From positions 5,766,001 through 5,830,000 of the forward strand of contig NZ_CP030053.1 of NCBI RefSeq assembly GCF_004114955.1: a DNA stretch of 64,000 bases, given 5' to 3'. The position numbers and the translations under genes were made by a program. Below are positions 45,224 to 56,985 of this stretch, piece after piece; position 1 is the first letter of the stretch, and each line of letters starts with the position of its first letter. Origin of the DNA: Bradyrhizobium guangzhouense (GTDB lineage Bacteria > Pseudomonadota > Alphaproteobacteria > Rhizobiales > Xanthobacteraceae). The notes beneath the pieces are model-generated. The model was not told the origin of the DNA. It made no database searches and saw nothing but the letters and a program-made list of their open reading frames with translations.

Positions 45224-46363
45224 ATGCTGACCCAAGCGCTTCTGGTTGATGACAGCCGCTCCGTCCTCAATTTCCTGAAACGTCTCATCGAAGCGGAAGG
45301 CCTCGTTGAGGCCACAACCTTCCTCGATCCCGTCGAAGCGCTGGCTTGCGCGCGCGAGCGTGTGTTCGATCTCGTACTGGTCGACTACGAGATGCCGCAC
45401 ATGGACGGCATCAGCTTCATCCGCACGCTGCGCACGCTGCCCGGCTGCGCCGACATTCCGATCGCGATGATCACGTCGCGGCAGACCGACGACGTCAAGA
45501 TGGAAGCGCTGCAGGCGGGTGCAACCGATTTCCTGCCCAAGGCGCCGCAGAGCGTCGAGATGACGGTGCGCCTGCGGAATTTGATTCAGCTTGGTGCAGC
45601 CGTACGCAAGCTCAACGATCGTGCTGCACATCTGGCGAGCGAAGTCGCGGCCGCAACGCGCAAGCTCGGCGAGCGCGAGGAAGAGATCATCCTGCGCCTC
45701 GCGCTCGCGGTCGAGTATCGCGACAACGACACCGGCGAGCACACGCTGCGGGTCGCCCGCTACAGCCGCATCATCGCCGAGCAGCTCGGCCTCCCGGCCC
45801 GTCTCTGCCGGGACATCTATCTCGCGGCGCCCCTGCACGACGTTGGCAAGGTCGCCATTCCCGACAACATCCTGCTCAAGCCCGGCAGGCTGACCGACCA
45901 GGAGATGGCCGTCATCCGCACCCACGCCACGATCGGCGAAAGGATCCTGGCCGACTCCGGCTGCGAGCTGATCCAGCTCGGTGCGCAAATCGCCGCAGGC
46001 CATCACGAGCGCTGGGATGGCGGCGGCTATCCAAACGGCCTGATGGCAGACCAGATCCCGGTCCCGGCGCGCGTGGTCGCGGTCGCCGACGTCTTTGACG
46101 CCCTGACGACCCGGCGCCCATATAAAGAGCCAATGCCGCTGGACGTGGCGCGCGACTATCTGGCCCAGAACGCGGGACGGCAGTTCGACCCGGCCTGTGT
46201 CGAAGCTTTCCTGTCGCGCTGGGATGAAGTGGTCGGGATCGCCACCGGGCAAGCGACGCTCCCGCAGCAGACATCCGAGGCCGCCCTTTCACCCTTTATA
46301 TCAGGGCCGGCCGGCAGCCCCGACCAGGACTGCGCGCCCGACGCGGCCGCGGCGGCGGTCTGA
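45224..46363 (+). CDS. Response regulator with HD-GYP domain (RpfG-like)
   Basis: About 379 aa. Receiver domain with Asp54 in LVLVDYEMPHMDG, a short coiled linker, then an HD-GYP phosphodiesterase domain: LHDVGKVAIPDNILLKPG and HHERWDGGGYPNGL. Such proteins hydrolyse c-di-GMP. It is divergent from the che operon, so CheA may phosphorylate it; that is inference. The ATG at 45224 is used; a TTG at 45179 with CGGGAG before it is a good alternative that would add 15 residues. Confidence 0.9.
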   Translation: MLTQALLVDDSRSVLNFLKRLIEAEGLVEATTFLDPVEALACARERVFDLVLVDYEMPHMDGISFIRTLRTLPGCADIPIAMITSRQTDDVKMEALQAGATDFLPKAPQSVEMTVRLRNLIQLGAAVRKLNDRAAHLASEVAAATRKLGEREEEIILRLALAVEYRDNDTGEHTLRVARYSRIIAEQLGLPARLCRDIYLAAPLHDVGKVAIPDNILLKPGRLTDQEMAVIRTHATIGERILADSGCELIQLGAQIAAGHHERWDGGGYPNGLMADQIPVPARVVAVADVFDALTTRRPYKEPMPLDVARDYLAQNAGRQFDPACVEAFLSRWDEVVGIATGQATLPQQTSEAALSPFISGPAGSPDQDCAPDAAAAAV

Positions 46364-46450
46364 CATCGCGCCTGGCCAGAGTTTGCCGCGGCGCCCTTTT
46401 CTGTCATCACAGGCTTGAACCCGTTCCTGCTAGGCTGCACCAACACCAAG

Positions 46451-46466
46451 AGTGATTCTGATCACA
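46451..46466. promoter_or_regulatory. CRP/FNR-type palindrome
   Basis: AGTGA, 6 nt, TCACA: one mismatch from the CRP consensus TGTGA-N6-TCACA; the core GTGAT-N4-ATCAC also resembles FNR/FixK boxes. It lies about 80 nt before the start of the operon that ends with an adenylate cyclase and is flanked by an 11-bp direct repeat. Confidence 0.6.
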
Positions 46467-46544
46467 CTTGGCTCGGCCATCCCCTGCTAGGCTCGCGCCG
46501 GGACGTGGTTCGGTCACACACCGTTCGAACTGGAAGAGACAGTC

Positions 46545-47213
46545 ATGAGAACCTTGATCAGCGCCATCGTCGGCGCGATTTGCCTCGCCGCCCCCGCCGT
46601 CGCGGAGACACCGGCCGCGATCGTCGAGGACGTCCAGGGCAAGGTCGACGGCATCGAATTCATGGACTACGTGGCGCCAGGCAAGATCATCAAGCTCGGC
46701 CCCAAGGCCGGCGTCACGCTCAGCTATCTGAAATCCTGCCTGCGCGAAACCATCACCGAAGGAGTGGTGCTGGTCGGCGCCGAGCAAAGCACGGTGCAAC
46801 TCGGCAATGTCCAGCGCGTCAAGGTGCCGTGCGATGCCAACGCCACGCAGCTCTCCGAGCGCGAGGCGAACCAGAGCGCGGCAACCACGTTTCGCACCAT
46901 GCGAGCGGACACCAATCGCGCGCCGGCGAAACTGCCGACCATCTACGGCACCGCGCCGCTGATCCAGGCCAAGAGCGGCAGCACACTGGTGATCGAACGC
47001 ACCGACGGCAAGGAGCCCGAGATCAGCGTGCCGCTCAAGGGCAACATCATGGTCGCCGGGAAATTCTTCGACCTCTCGAAGGCCGGAAAATCGCTGACGC
47101 CGGGCGGCAGCTATCTCGCGAAACTCGGCAACAAGCGCTACACTTTCCAGGTCGATGCCGCCGCCACCGCGTCACCGACGCCGATCATCGGGCGTCTGCT
47201 GCGGCTCGAATAG
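46545..47213 (+). CDS. Exported FecR-like protein
   Basis: 222 aa. A signal peptide (about 1-21, APAVAE), then a beta-rich domain (AAIVEDVQGKVDGIEFMDYV, PGKIIKLGPKAGVTLSYLKS) resembling FecR-type domains, and a C-terminal domain. It ends 19 bp before the CHASE2 cyclase gene, and such exported FecR-like proteins often precede CHASE2 cyclases in rhizobia. Likely a periplasmic partner or signal input for the CHASE2 sensor. The link is inferred from position. Confidence 0.65.
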   Translation: MRTLISAIVGAICLAAPAVAETPAAIVEDVQGKVDGIEFMDYVAPGKIIKLGPKAGVTLSYLKSCLRETITEGVVLVGAEQSTVQLGNVQRVKVPCDANATQLSEREANQSAATTFRTMRADTNRAPAKLPTIYGTAPLIQAKSGSTLVIERTDGKEPEISVPLKGNIMVAGKFFDLSKAGKSLTPGGSYLAKLGNKRYTFQVDAAATASPTPIIGRLLRLE

Positions 47214-47232
47214 ACCGATAGCGACAGCAACG

Positions 47233-49383
47233 ATGCGGCGGATCGGCAGGCGGGACATCGTTGCAGCGATCGTGATCGCGCTCATCACGGGCGCGGCGTT
47301 CACCTCGCCACCGCTCCAGGCGCTGCAGGGGCTCTCACTCGACATTCTCACGGCGTTGCGCTGGACGCTGGTCGGCGACAGCCGCGATCCCGCGACATCG
47401 CCGGTCGTCGTCGTGGCCATTGACGGGGAGACCTACGACACCCCGCCTTTCAAAGGGTCCCCGACGCAGACCTGGACGCGTGAGGTCGGCCGGGTGCTCG
47501 GCAGCATCACCGAGGGCGGCGCCAAAGTCATCGGCTACGATGTCATCTTCAAGAATTCGATCGAGCAATCGGACATTCCTTTTGGCGACGCTCCGGTCGG
47601 TGCGCGGCTGAAAGGATTTGACCGCGACTATCTGATCGCGCTGCGCAAGCTATCCGACAGCGGCAAGCTGGTGCTCGGCGAGGTCCTCAGCAACGACCAT
47701 CCGGAGTCGCCCTTCCCGGCCCAGCGGCTTGCGGTGAAGAACAATGTTCGCGCCCTCAACGTCTACACCGACCCCGATGACGTGATCCGTCGGATGCCGC
47801 TGAGCTTTTCCATCGCGGGCCAGCAAGTGCCTGCCATGGCCGTCGAACTCGCCTCGCGCGCGCTGGGTGCAAAGCCGGAGACCGGTGCAAGCGGCGCGAC
47901 GAATTTGTCGGGCTACGCGATTCCGAGCGCAGTCCCCAACACGATGACGCTCAACTTTCGCGGCATGGGCCGCGACATTCCGGCCTATTCCTTCGCCGAT
48001 TTGCGCGCCTGCGTCGAGAAGGGAGACATGGACTTCTTCCGCCGCGCCTTCGACGGCAAGGTCGTGCTGCTGGGCAGCATCCTCACCTTCGATGACCGCA
48101 AGCTCACCTCGATGCGCCTGGCCCGCGATTATGACGGAACACGGGGATCGCGATGTGCCTTGCCCACGCCTGCGAATGCCGAGCCAATGGCCCGCAGCGG
48201 GATCGCGGGCGTCTTCGTCCATGCCACGGTCGTACGAAACCTGATCGAGCATGATGCCGTCACCGAGCTCGGCTTCGCGCAGCGTTCGCTCCTGGCGATC
48301 ATCTTCGCGGCGATCATGGCTTGCGCCGCCTGCATGCTGGCGCCGGGCGGCGCCCTGATCGCCTGGCTGGCGCTGTCCGCCGCCTACACGGCCATCGCCG
48401 TCGGCGCCTTCGTCCACGCATTTGCGCTCCCCCTGACCGAGCCGGTGCTCGCAGGCCTGACCGCCATCGCGATGATGATCGGCTACCGCTTCGTGATCGC
48501 CGACCGTGAGGAGCGCTTCCTGCGCAAGAGCTTTGCGTTCTACCTCGCGCCCGAGGTGATCGACAGCATGGTTACGTCCGGCAAGATGCCCGCGCTCGGC
48601 GGCGAGATGCGTGACATCACCATGTTTTTCTCGGACCTGGCCGGCTTCTCCTCGATTGCCGAGAAGATGACGCCGGGCGAGCTGGTCGCATTGATGAACG
48701 ACTATCTGTCGGCGATGACAGACATCATCGAAAGCCATGGCGGCTATGTGGACAAATATATCGGCGATTCCATCGTCGCGATATTTGGCGCGCCGGCCGA
48801 CGATCCCGACCATGCGCGGCACGCTGTCGCGGCCGCGCTGCAATGTCGCGACCGACTCGAGGAGCTCAACGACAGCCATCCCGCGTTCCGGGAGCGCGGC
48901 CTTGCTCATCGCATCGGGCTGAACAGCGGCGAGGCCGTGGTCGGCAACATCGGCTCTCGCCGGCGCTTCAACTACACCGTCATGAGCGACACGGTGAACC
49001 TGGCTTCGCGGCTCGAAGGCGCCAACAAATATTATGGCAGCGTGATCATGGCGTCCGAGGCAACTGTCAATCAAAGCCGCAGCGCATACACCTGGCGCGA
49101 GCTCGACCTTGTCAAGGTACAAGGGCGCGACGAGCCGATCCGGGTGTACGAGCCGCTCGCCGAGAAGAACAAGGAAACGCAGGAGCAAGGCATGCGCGCG
49201 GCGACGTACGCCAGCGGACTTGCGTCCTGGCGCGCGCGCGACTTCGCGAAGGCCGCCGAGCTGTTCGAAAGCGCCGCCGGCGATGATCCGCCGTGCCGAC
49301 ATTTTGCCAGGCGTGCGCGGGTCCTGGCCGGCAATCCACCGCCGATCGATTGGACGCCGGTGAATACGCTGGAAGGCAAGTAG
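47233..49383 (+). CDS. CHASE2-domain adenylate cyclase
   Basis: 716 aa. TM1 (about 10-28), an extracellular CHASE2 domain (VVVVAIDGETYDTPPF to about residue 330), two or three membrane helices near 345-425, then a class III cyclase domain: DITMFFSDLAGFSSIAEK with the first metal Asp, VDKYIGDSIVAIFGAP with the second, and NYTVMSDTVNLASRLEG. It should make cAMP. The C-terminus has a short helical extension. The ATG at 47233 begins just before TM1; upstream in-frame codons fall inside the preceding gene. Confidence 0.92.
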   Translation: MRRIGRRDIVAAIVIALITGAAFTSPPLQALQGLSLDILTALRWTLVGDSRDPATSPVVVVAIDGETYDTPPFKGSPTQTWTREVGRVLGSITEGGAKVIGYDVIFKNSIEQSDIPFGDAPVGARLKGFDRDYLIALRKLSDSGKLVLGEVLSNDHPESPFPAQRLAVKNNVRALNVYTDPDDVIRRMPLSFSIAGQQVPAMAVELASRALGAKPETGASGATNLSGYAIPSAVPNTMTLNFRGMGRDIPAYSFADLRACVEKGDMDFFRRAFDGKVVLLGSILTFDDRKLTSMRLARDYDGTRGSRCALPTPANAEPMARSGIAGVFVHATVVRNLIEHDAVTELGFAQRSLLAIIFAAIMACAACMLAPGGALIAWLALSAAYTAIAVGAFVHAFALPLTEPVLAGLTAIAMMIGYRFVIADREERFLRKSFAFYLAPEVIDSMVTSGKMPALGGEMRDITMFFSDLAGFSSIAEKMTPGELVALMNDYLSAMTDIIESHGGYVDKYIGDSIVAIFGAPADDPDHARHAVAAALQCRDRLEELNDSHPAFRERGLAHRIGLNSGEAVVGNIGSRRRFNYTVMSDTVNLASRLEGANKYYGSVIMASEATVNQSRSAYTWRELDLVKVQGRDEPIRVYEPLAEKNKETQEQGMRAATYASGLASWRARDFAKAAELFESAAGDDPPCRHFARRARVLAGNPPPIDWTPVNTLEGK

Positions 49384-49408
49384 CAGCCCGAGCTACGCGC
49401 GCCGGTGC

Positions 49409-49557
49409 ACCCTCTCCCCTTGCGGGAGAGGGTGGCTCGCCGCATAGCGGCGAGACGGGTGAGGGGCTCTGTCCGCGAGTTCAACTCTCATTTGAGCATG
49501 CGCAGGGATACCCCTCATCCGGCGCTTCGCGCCACCTTCTCCCACAGGGGGAGAAGG
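49409..49557. repeat. Paired palindromic repeat (REP-like), copy 2
   Basis: Unit 1 starts ACCCTCTCCC, loop, GGGAGAGGGT (49409-49433), followed by a GC-rich hairpin ending CGGGTGAGGGG. Unit 2, inverted, starts CCCCTCATCCGG at 49511 and ends GGGGGAGAAGG. Same design as the element at 32988-33118, between convergent genes. Confidence 0.75.
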
Positions 49558-49569
49558 GATCACGCCAAG

Positions 49570-51698
<2,129 letters not shown>

Positions 51699-51706
51699 TC
51701 CGCGCG

Positions 51707-52084
51707 CTATCGGTGCGCTCGTTCTGCCGCATCGTCTTCAGGGTGCCTCTTCTCGTAGTGCAGGAAGAGATCCAGCAGCGCCAGGAGCAGGATGGCGATC
51801 CCGAAGCCGATGCTCAGATGCATCGCGCGCGTGTGCGGAAATCCGATCACCCAGGGCGATGCGATGAGCCAGACGCCCATCAGGACGTTGATCCATTCCT
51901 CCCAGTCCCGGTAAGCGATGATGGCCGCCAGCGAGAGCACGACGATGATCGCACTGGTGACCCAGAGGTCGATCTTGCCCTGGCTGTTGGTCAGCTTGAA
52001 CAGCCACGGCGAGATGAACAGAACGGCCGCGAGAAACAGGTTGTAGACGTCGGGCGCCGTTTCGCGCTCTTGCAACTTGCTCAT
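51707..52084 (-). CDS. SPW-repeat membrane protein
   Basis: 125 aa with four hydrophobic helices and two SPW motifs (FISPWLF, IASPWVIGF) of the SPW-repeat family. Role unknown; members are small membrane proteins. A GGAAC-N16-CTTT motif, one mismatch from an EcfG promoter, lies upstream (52116-52140). Convergent with the AraC gene at a distance of 8 bp. Confidence 0.85.
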   Translation of the reverse strand: MSKLQERETAPDVYNLFLAAVLFISPWLFKLTNSQGKIDLWVTSAIIVVLSLAAIIAYRDWEEWINVLMGVWLIASPWVIGFPHTRAMHLSIGFGIAILLLALLDLFLHYEKRHPEDDAAERAHR

Positions 52085-52178
52085 GACTCAGCCTCCGCGA
52101 GGAGCCTGTCGAAGCAAAGACCGTGAGGCGATTTTGTTCCTGGCCAGCAGCAACCCGTGGCCTAGACTTTTGTCGCAC

Positions 52179-53204
52179 TCAGGAGCCGAAGCGGCGGCGA
52201 TAGTCCTGCGGTATAGTCGCAAGCACGCGCAAAAAGCTCCGGCGCATGGTCTCTTCGGACCCGAAGCCGCAGCTCTGCGATATTCGCTTCACCGGCAGGC
52301 GCGTCTCCGACAGCATACGCCGCGCAGCCTCCACGCGCAGCCGCTCGATGGCGCGCTGTGGCGTCAATCCGGTGGCCTTGGCGTAATGGCGGCTGAAGCT
52401 GCGTTCGCTCATGCCGGCCTCGCGCGCCAATCTGGGCAGCGACAGATCGCTGGCAAGATGCTTGCCGATCCAGTCGTGCAGCGCGCCGAACTCATCTTCG
52501 GCGGATTGCAGCGACAGCGCCTCGCTGAATTGCGCCTGCCCGCCCGGCCGTTTGAGGAAGACGACGAGGTAACGTGCGACCGCGAGTGCAGTGGTGCGGC
52601 CAAGGTCCTCCTCGACCAGGGCCAGCGCCAGGTCGATGCCCGCCGTGACGCCGGCTGACGTCCAGATCGTGCCGTCGCGGACGAAGATCGGATCGGACTC
52701 GACGCGTATCGCGGGAAAGCGCCGCGCGAGATCGGCGCAGTACGACCAATGCGTCACCGCCCGTCGTCCATCGAGCACACCGGACGCGCCGAGCAGGAAT
52801 GCGCCGGTGCAAACCGACGCAACCCGCCGCGCCTTCTTCGTGCGATGCCGCAACCAATCGAGCAACGCCGGATCCGACGCCGCGAGGTCAACGCCCGGGC
52901 CGCCCGCAACCACCAGCGTGTCCAGCGTGCTCGCACTGCGCGGAAGCGGTTCTGTCGCGATCTCCAGCCCCGACGAGGCCACGACTCTCGTCCGATCCTT
53001 TGCCACGACGCGAAGCACATAAGGCGGCGTTCCGCCGGCCTCCACGATCTGCTCGTTGGCGGTCGCGAACACCTGGAGCGGCCCCGTGACATCGAGCAAC
53101 TGCACCGACGGATAGGCCAGCACTTCGATCGCCCGCGCGGAACTCCGCGCCGGGCGCGAAACGGAATTTGGCGAGAACCGAGGGGTCTTTGGCATTTGCG
53201 CCAT
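52179..53204 (-). CDS. GlxA-type regulator: DJ-1/PfpI domain plus AraC HTH
   Basis: 341 aa. N-terminal class I glutamine-amidotransferase-like fold with VLAYPSVQLLDVTGPLQVFA and ASVCTGAFLLGASG, then AraC-type DNA-binding (LARLAREAGMSERSFSRHYA-like; ISQSCGFGSEETMRRSFLRV). Family members regulate catabolic or stress genes. Divergent from a DJ-1/PfpI gene 51 bp away, which is the obvious target. GCGAGG lies before the ATG at 53204. Confidence 0.88.
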   Translation of the reverse strand: MAQMPKTPRFSPNSVSRPARSSARAIEVLAYPSVQLLDVTGPLQVFATANEQIVEAGGTPPYVLRVVAKDRTRVVASSGLEIATEPLPRSASTLDTLVVAGGPGVDLAASDPALLDWLRHRTKKARRVASVCTGAFLLGASGVLDGRRAVTHWSYCADLARRFPAIRVESDPIFVRDGTIWTSAGVTAGIDLALALVEEDLGRTTALAVARYLVVFLKRPGGQAQFSEALSLQSAEDEFGALHDWIGKHLASDLSLPRLAREAGMSERSFSRHYAKATGLTPQRAIERLRVEAARRMLSETRLPVKRISQSCGFGSEETMRRSFLRVLATIPQDYRRRFGS

Positions 53205-53255
53205 AGCGTGCCTCGCTAGATTGCGCCTGTCCAGCACCGAGTTGAGAGCAAACCC

Positions 53256-53969
53256 ATGATCCCGCACGACACCCATCTGCAAATCGGATCCCTGCTGTTC
53301 GACGGCCTCGACCAGATCGACCTCACCGGCCCCTTCGAGGTGCTGTCGCGCATTCCGAACGCGACTCATCGCATCTACGCCAAGACGATGGTTCCCGTGC
53401 GCGACGTCAAAGGCCTGCGCCTCGCACCCGATGCGACGCTTGCCGATTCTCCGCAGCTCGATGTGCTTCACGATCCCGGCGGCTTTGGCCAAGAAGCCGC
53501 GATGGACGACGAGGAAATCCTGGCTTGGCTGCAGAAGCAGGTCGCGGGCGCCGGCCACATTTTCTCCGTCTGCACCGGTGCCCTGCTGCTCGGCGCGGCT
53601 GGCCTGTTGCGCGAACGCCGGGCGACGACGCATTGGGCCTCGTTTCACCTGTTGCCGCTGTTCGGCGCTACTCCCGTCAATGAACGGGTCGTCGTCGACG
53701 GCAACTGGATCTTCGCTGCCGGAGTCACCGCGGGAATTGACGGTGCCCTGTGGCTCGCAGCCGAGCTCCGCGGCGGCGACGCCGCACGTGCGATCCAGCT
53801 CTACATGCAGTACGCGCCGGAACCGCCATTCGACAGTGGCACGCCGGAACGCGCCCCGCGCCCAATCCTCGCCCAGGCGAAACGAGCAGTCGCCGGCATT
53901 ACCGCACAGCGCGAAGCGACGGCCCGGCGCGTTGCGGCGCGGCTCGGGATCAGCGCGCCCAATCTCTAA
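53256..53969 (+). CDS. DJ-1/PfpI family protein, isonitrile-hydratase-like
   Basis: 237 aa. SLLFDGLDQIDLTGPFEVLS at the N-terminus, then HDPGGFGQE (usually VPGG.G) and the nucleophile-bearing SVCTGALLLGAAG, then TTHWASFHLL, the arrangement of isonitrile-hydratase-type members. Probable cytoplasmic enzyme acting on a small toxic substrate; substrate inferred. Its regulator is likely the divergent GlxA-type protein, and it is followed by an NTF2-like gene. Confidence 0.82.
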   Translation: MIPHDTHLQIGSLLFDGLDQIDLTGPFEVLSRIPNATHRIYAKTMVPVRDVKGLRLAPDATLADSPQLDVLHDPGGFGQEAAMDDEEILAWLQKQVAGAGHIFSVCTGALLLGAAGLLRERRATTHWASFHLLPLFGATPVNERVVVDGNWIFAAGVTAGIDGALWLAAELRGGDAARAIQLYMQYAPEPPFDSGTPERAPRPILAQAKRAVAGITAQREATARRVAARLGISAPNL

Positions 53970-54007
53970 TTCGCAACACTCATATCGACCGACCGAAGGA
54001 GAATAGC

Positions 54008-54397
54008 ATGAGCACGAAAACCTTTACCAAGACTGCGCCGCCGGAATGGCTGCTCGCGATGTGGAAGGAGATCGACGACAAGACCTTCGGCAAGGGTTTC
54101 GACTGCTTCGCCGAAGACGCCATCTGCAATCTCGGCGTCGCCGACTGGCACGGTCGCGAAGCGATCCGCAACAATCTGCGCCAGTTCATCGACCGCGGCT
54201 TCACGGCGCTCCACGACGTCGTCGAGTTCTGGGATAGCCCGGAGCTGAAAATATTCCACGGCAAGGTCGCGATGCGCTTCGACGACCCCAGTATCGCGCC
54301 GGTCAGGCCAACAATGGTCCATTTCTTCTATATGGACGAAAAGGACCGCACCAAGGTCAGGCACTGGATCGGCGCTGTGGGGCCGACCGGCTTCTAG
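54008..54397 (+). CDS. SnoaL/NTF2-like protein
   Basis: 129 aa alpha+beta cone fold of the SnoaL-like type (WLLAMWKEIDDKTF...FAEDAICNLGVADWHGREAIRNNL). Such proteins are small enzymes or ligand binders. AAGGAG sits before the ATG at 54008. It is the last gene of the DJ-1 operon and ends before a strong terminator hairpin. Confidence 0.75.
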   Translation: MSTKTFTKTAPPEWLLAMWKEIDDKTFGKGFDCFAEDAICNLGVADWHGREAIRNNLRQFIDRGFTALHDVVEFWDSPELKIFHGKVAMRFDDPSIAPVRPTMVHFFYMDEKDRTKVRHWIGAVGPTGF

Positions 54398-54414
54398 CTT
54401 CACGGATAGCAACA

Positions 54415-54446
54415 GAAGCGGCCCCATCTTCGGATGGGGCCGCTTC
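54415..54446. terminator. Bidirectional terminator with UUCG tetraloop
   Basis: A perfect 14-bp stem (GAAGCGGCCCCATC / GATGGGGCCGCTTC) closed by TTCG, between the convergent NTF2-like and pcaG genes. T-tracts are weak, but stem quality and position support a shared terminator. Confidence 0.75.
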
Positions 54447-54465
54447 ACCGCATAGATGAGGTCGA

Positions 54466-55092
54466 TCAGACGTCGAAGAACACCGTCTCGTCCGGCCCCT
54501 GCAGATTGATCGTAAAGGAATACACGACCTTTCCTGCGCGCTCGCCGCGCTTGGCGATCAGTGTCGCGCGGCGCACCGGCTGCTCGATCAGGTTCAGAAC
54601 GGGATCGGTGGCGTTGGCGGCCTCTTCGTCGGAGAAATAGAGCCGCGTGTTGAGACCGATATTGATGCCGCGCGCGACGATCCAGACGTTGACGTGCGGC
54701 GCGCATTTGCGCCCTGCCTTGTCGGTGATCGCGCCCGGCTTGATGGTCTCGAACGTCACCAATCCGCTCTCGAAATCCGAGCCGCCGCGGCCCCAGCCGC
54801 GGAAATCCCGATCCAGCACGCCGGCGGAGCGATCGGCCGGATGATTGTAGCGGCCGGCCGCGTTGGCCTGCCAGATCTCGAGCAGCACGTCGCGCAGCGG
54901 AGAGCCGGTGCCGTCGAGCACCTTGCCCTCCAGCGTGATGCGCTCGCCTTGCGTATCCGGCGTCACCAGAACGTTGGAAAAGTTCTTCTCGAAGATGTCG
55001 AAGCCCGCCATGGCCGGGATCAGGCCGATATGGACGTAGGGCCCGGCGGTCTGCGAGGCGGTTTCCTTGAGATAGTTGAGCGGCTGCGGCAT
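54466..55092 (-). CDS. pcaG: Protocatechuate 3,4-dioxygenase alpha subunit
   Basis: 208 aa intradiol dioxygenase subunit (QTAGPYVHIGL; LLEIWQANAAGRYNHPAD; HVNVWIVARGINIGL). The alpha subunit lacks the full iron-ligand set and pairs with PcaH. It starts 4 bp after pcaH ends. Catalyses, with PcaH, cleavage of protocatechuate to beta-carboxy-cis,cis-muconate. Confidence 0.93.
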   Translation of the reverse strand: MPQPLNYLKETASQTAGPYVHIGLIPAMAGFDIFEKNFSNVLVTPDTQGERITLEGKVLDGTGSPLRDVLLEIWQANAAGRYNHPADRSAGVLDRDFRGWGRGGSDFESGLVTFETIKPGAITDKAGRKCAPHVNVWIVARGINIGLNTRLYFSDEEAANATDPVLNLIEQPVRRATLIAKRGERAGKVVYSFTINLQGPDETVFFDV

Positions 55093-55096
55093 GTGC

Positions 55097-55966
<870 letters not shown>

Positions 55967-55975
55967 TCAATTATA

Positions 55976-56905
55976 ATGCATTACATGAAGAAAATCGATC
56001 ATTTGGCCCTCGACGGCCACGACCTCGAACTGTTCCTGGCCGTGCTCGAGGAGGGCTCTGTGACGGCAGCCGCGACGCGTCTCGACCTGACGCAATCGGC
56101 CGTCAGCCACGGCCTGAACAAGCTGCGGCGGATCGTGGGCGATCCGCTGTTCGCGAAATCCGGCCGGGGCATTGTCGCAACCGCCCATGCCCAGGCGCTG
56201 GCCACGAAGGCTCGCGCACTGATCGACGAGATGCGCAGCTTCGCCGGGGGCGTCACGTTCGAGCCCGCGAGCGCGCAACTGTCGTTGACGATTGCCGCCA
56301 ACGATTTCCAGCGCGACCTGCTGTTGCCGCGCTTCTTCGGTCATGTCGCCGCGCGGGTAAAAAGCCTGAACCTGCGCGTGATCCCGTCGCAATCGCCCTC
56401 GCCCGCGATGCTACGCGAGAATCGCTGCGACCTCATGATCACGCCGCTGCCGCCTGTTGGCATCGACATCGTGCAAAAGCGCCTGCTGCGGGATCATTAC
56501 GTCTGCTACTACGATGCCACGATGCGCGCGGCTCCGGCCAGCCGCGGCTTCTATCTCGCAGCGCGTCACATCACCGTCGTCTACACGGACAATGAGCGGC
56601 TCGATTTCGACCGCCGGCTCGCAGCGAACGGCTTCCACCGCGACATCGCCATCTCGGTGCCGAGCTTCACCGGCGTGCCGTCGTTCCTGCGCGGCTCGCA
56701 GATGCTGGCGAGCATGCCGAGCCTGCTCGCCTCGGGCGTGATGCGTGGCTTCGCGCAGACGCGGATTCCGCTCGCCTCCCGCACGCGCATGCTGGCCGAA
56801 CTGCCGATGTTCATGGTCTGGCACCAGCGCTACCAGAAGGACCCGGCCCATCGCTGGGTTCGAAGCCAGCTCGAGACCGTCGCGGCGACGGCAGCCGGCG
56901 ACTGA
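55976..56905 (+). CDS. LysR-family regulator, possible regulator of pcaHG
   Basis: 309 aa. The N-terminal HTH (DLELFLAVLEEGSVTAAATR, QSAVSHGLNKLRRIVGDPL) is followed by a periplasmic-binding-protein-like effector domain. Divergent from pcaH across 96 bp. The PcaQ-type motif ATAACC-N4-GGTTAA is not seen in that gap, so this may be a different class of regulator. Start ATG at 55976 or at 55985; a perfect 10-bp palindrome TAATGCATTA covers the first ATG. No ribosome site before either. Confidence 0.75.
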   Translation: MHYMKKIDHLALDGHDLELFLAVLEEGSVTAAATRLDLTQSAVSHGLNKLRRIVGDPLFAKSGRGIVATAHAQALATKARALIDEMRSFAGGVTFEPASAQLSLTIAANDFQRDLLLPRFFGHVAARVKSLNLRVIPSQSPSPAMLRENRCDLMITPLPPVGIDIVQKRLLRDHYVCYYDATMRAAPASRGFYLAARHITVVYTDNERLDFDRRLAANGFHRDIAISVPSFTGVPSFLRGSQMLASMPSLLASGVMRGFAQTRIPLASRTRMLAELPMFMVWHQRYQKDPAHRWVRSQLETVAATAAGD

Positions 56906-56985
56906 GCCCCTGCTGCAAATCCGTGGAAGCCAGCCCCTCGCGGAACCCACTGGTTGCTTCGTGACGGGCACGCTAGAATTGCTCC

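Noticed and set aside
46446..46471. Terminator for the HD-GYP gene
   Set aside because: The hairpin has no T-tract and its core fits a CRP/FNR site better.
47650..49302. 550-aa minus-strand frame over the CHASE2 cyclase
   Set aside because: Antisense shadow of a gene with full class III cyclase motifs.
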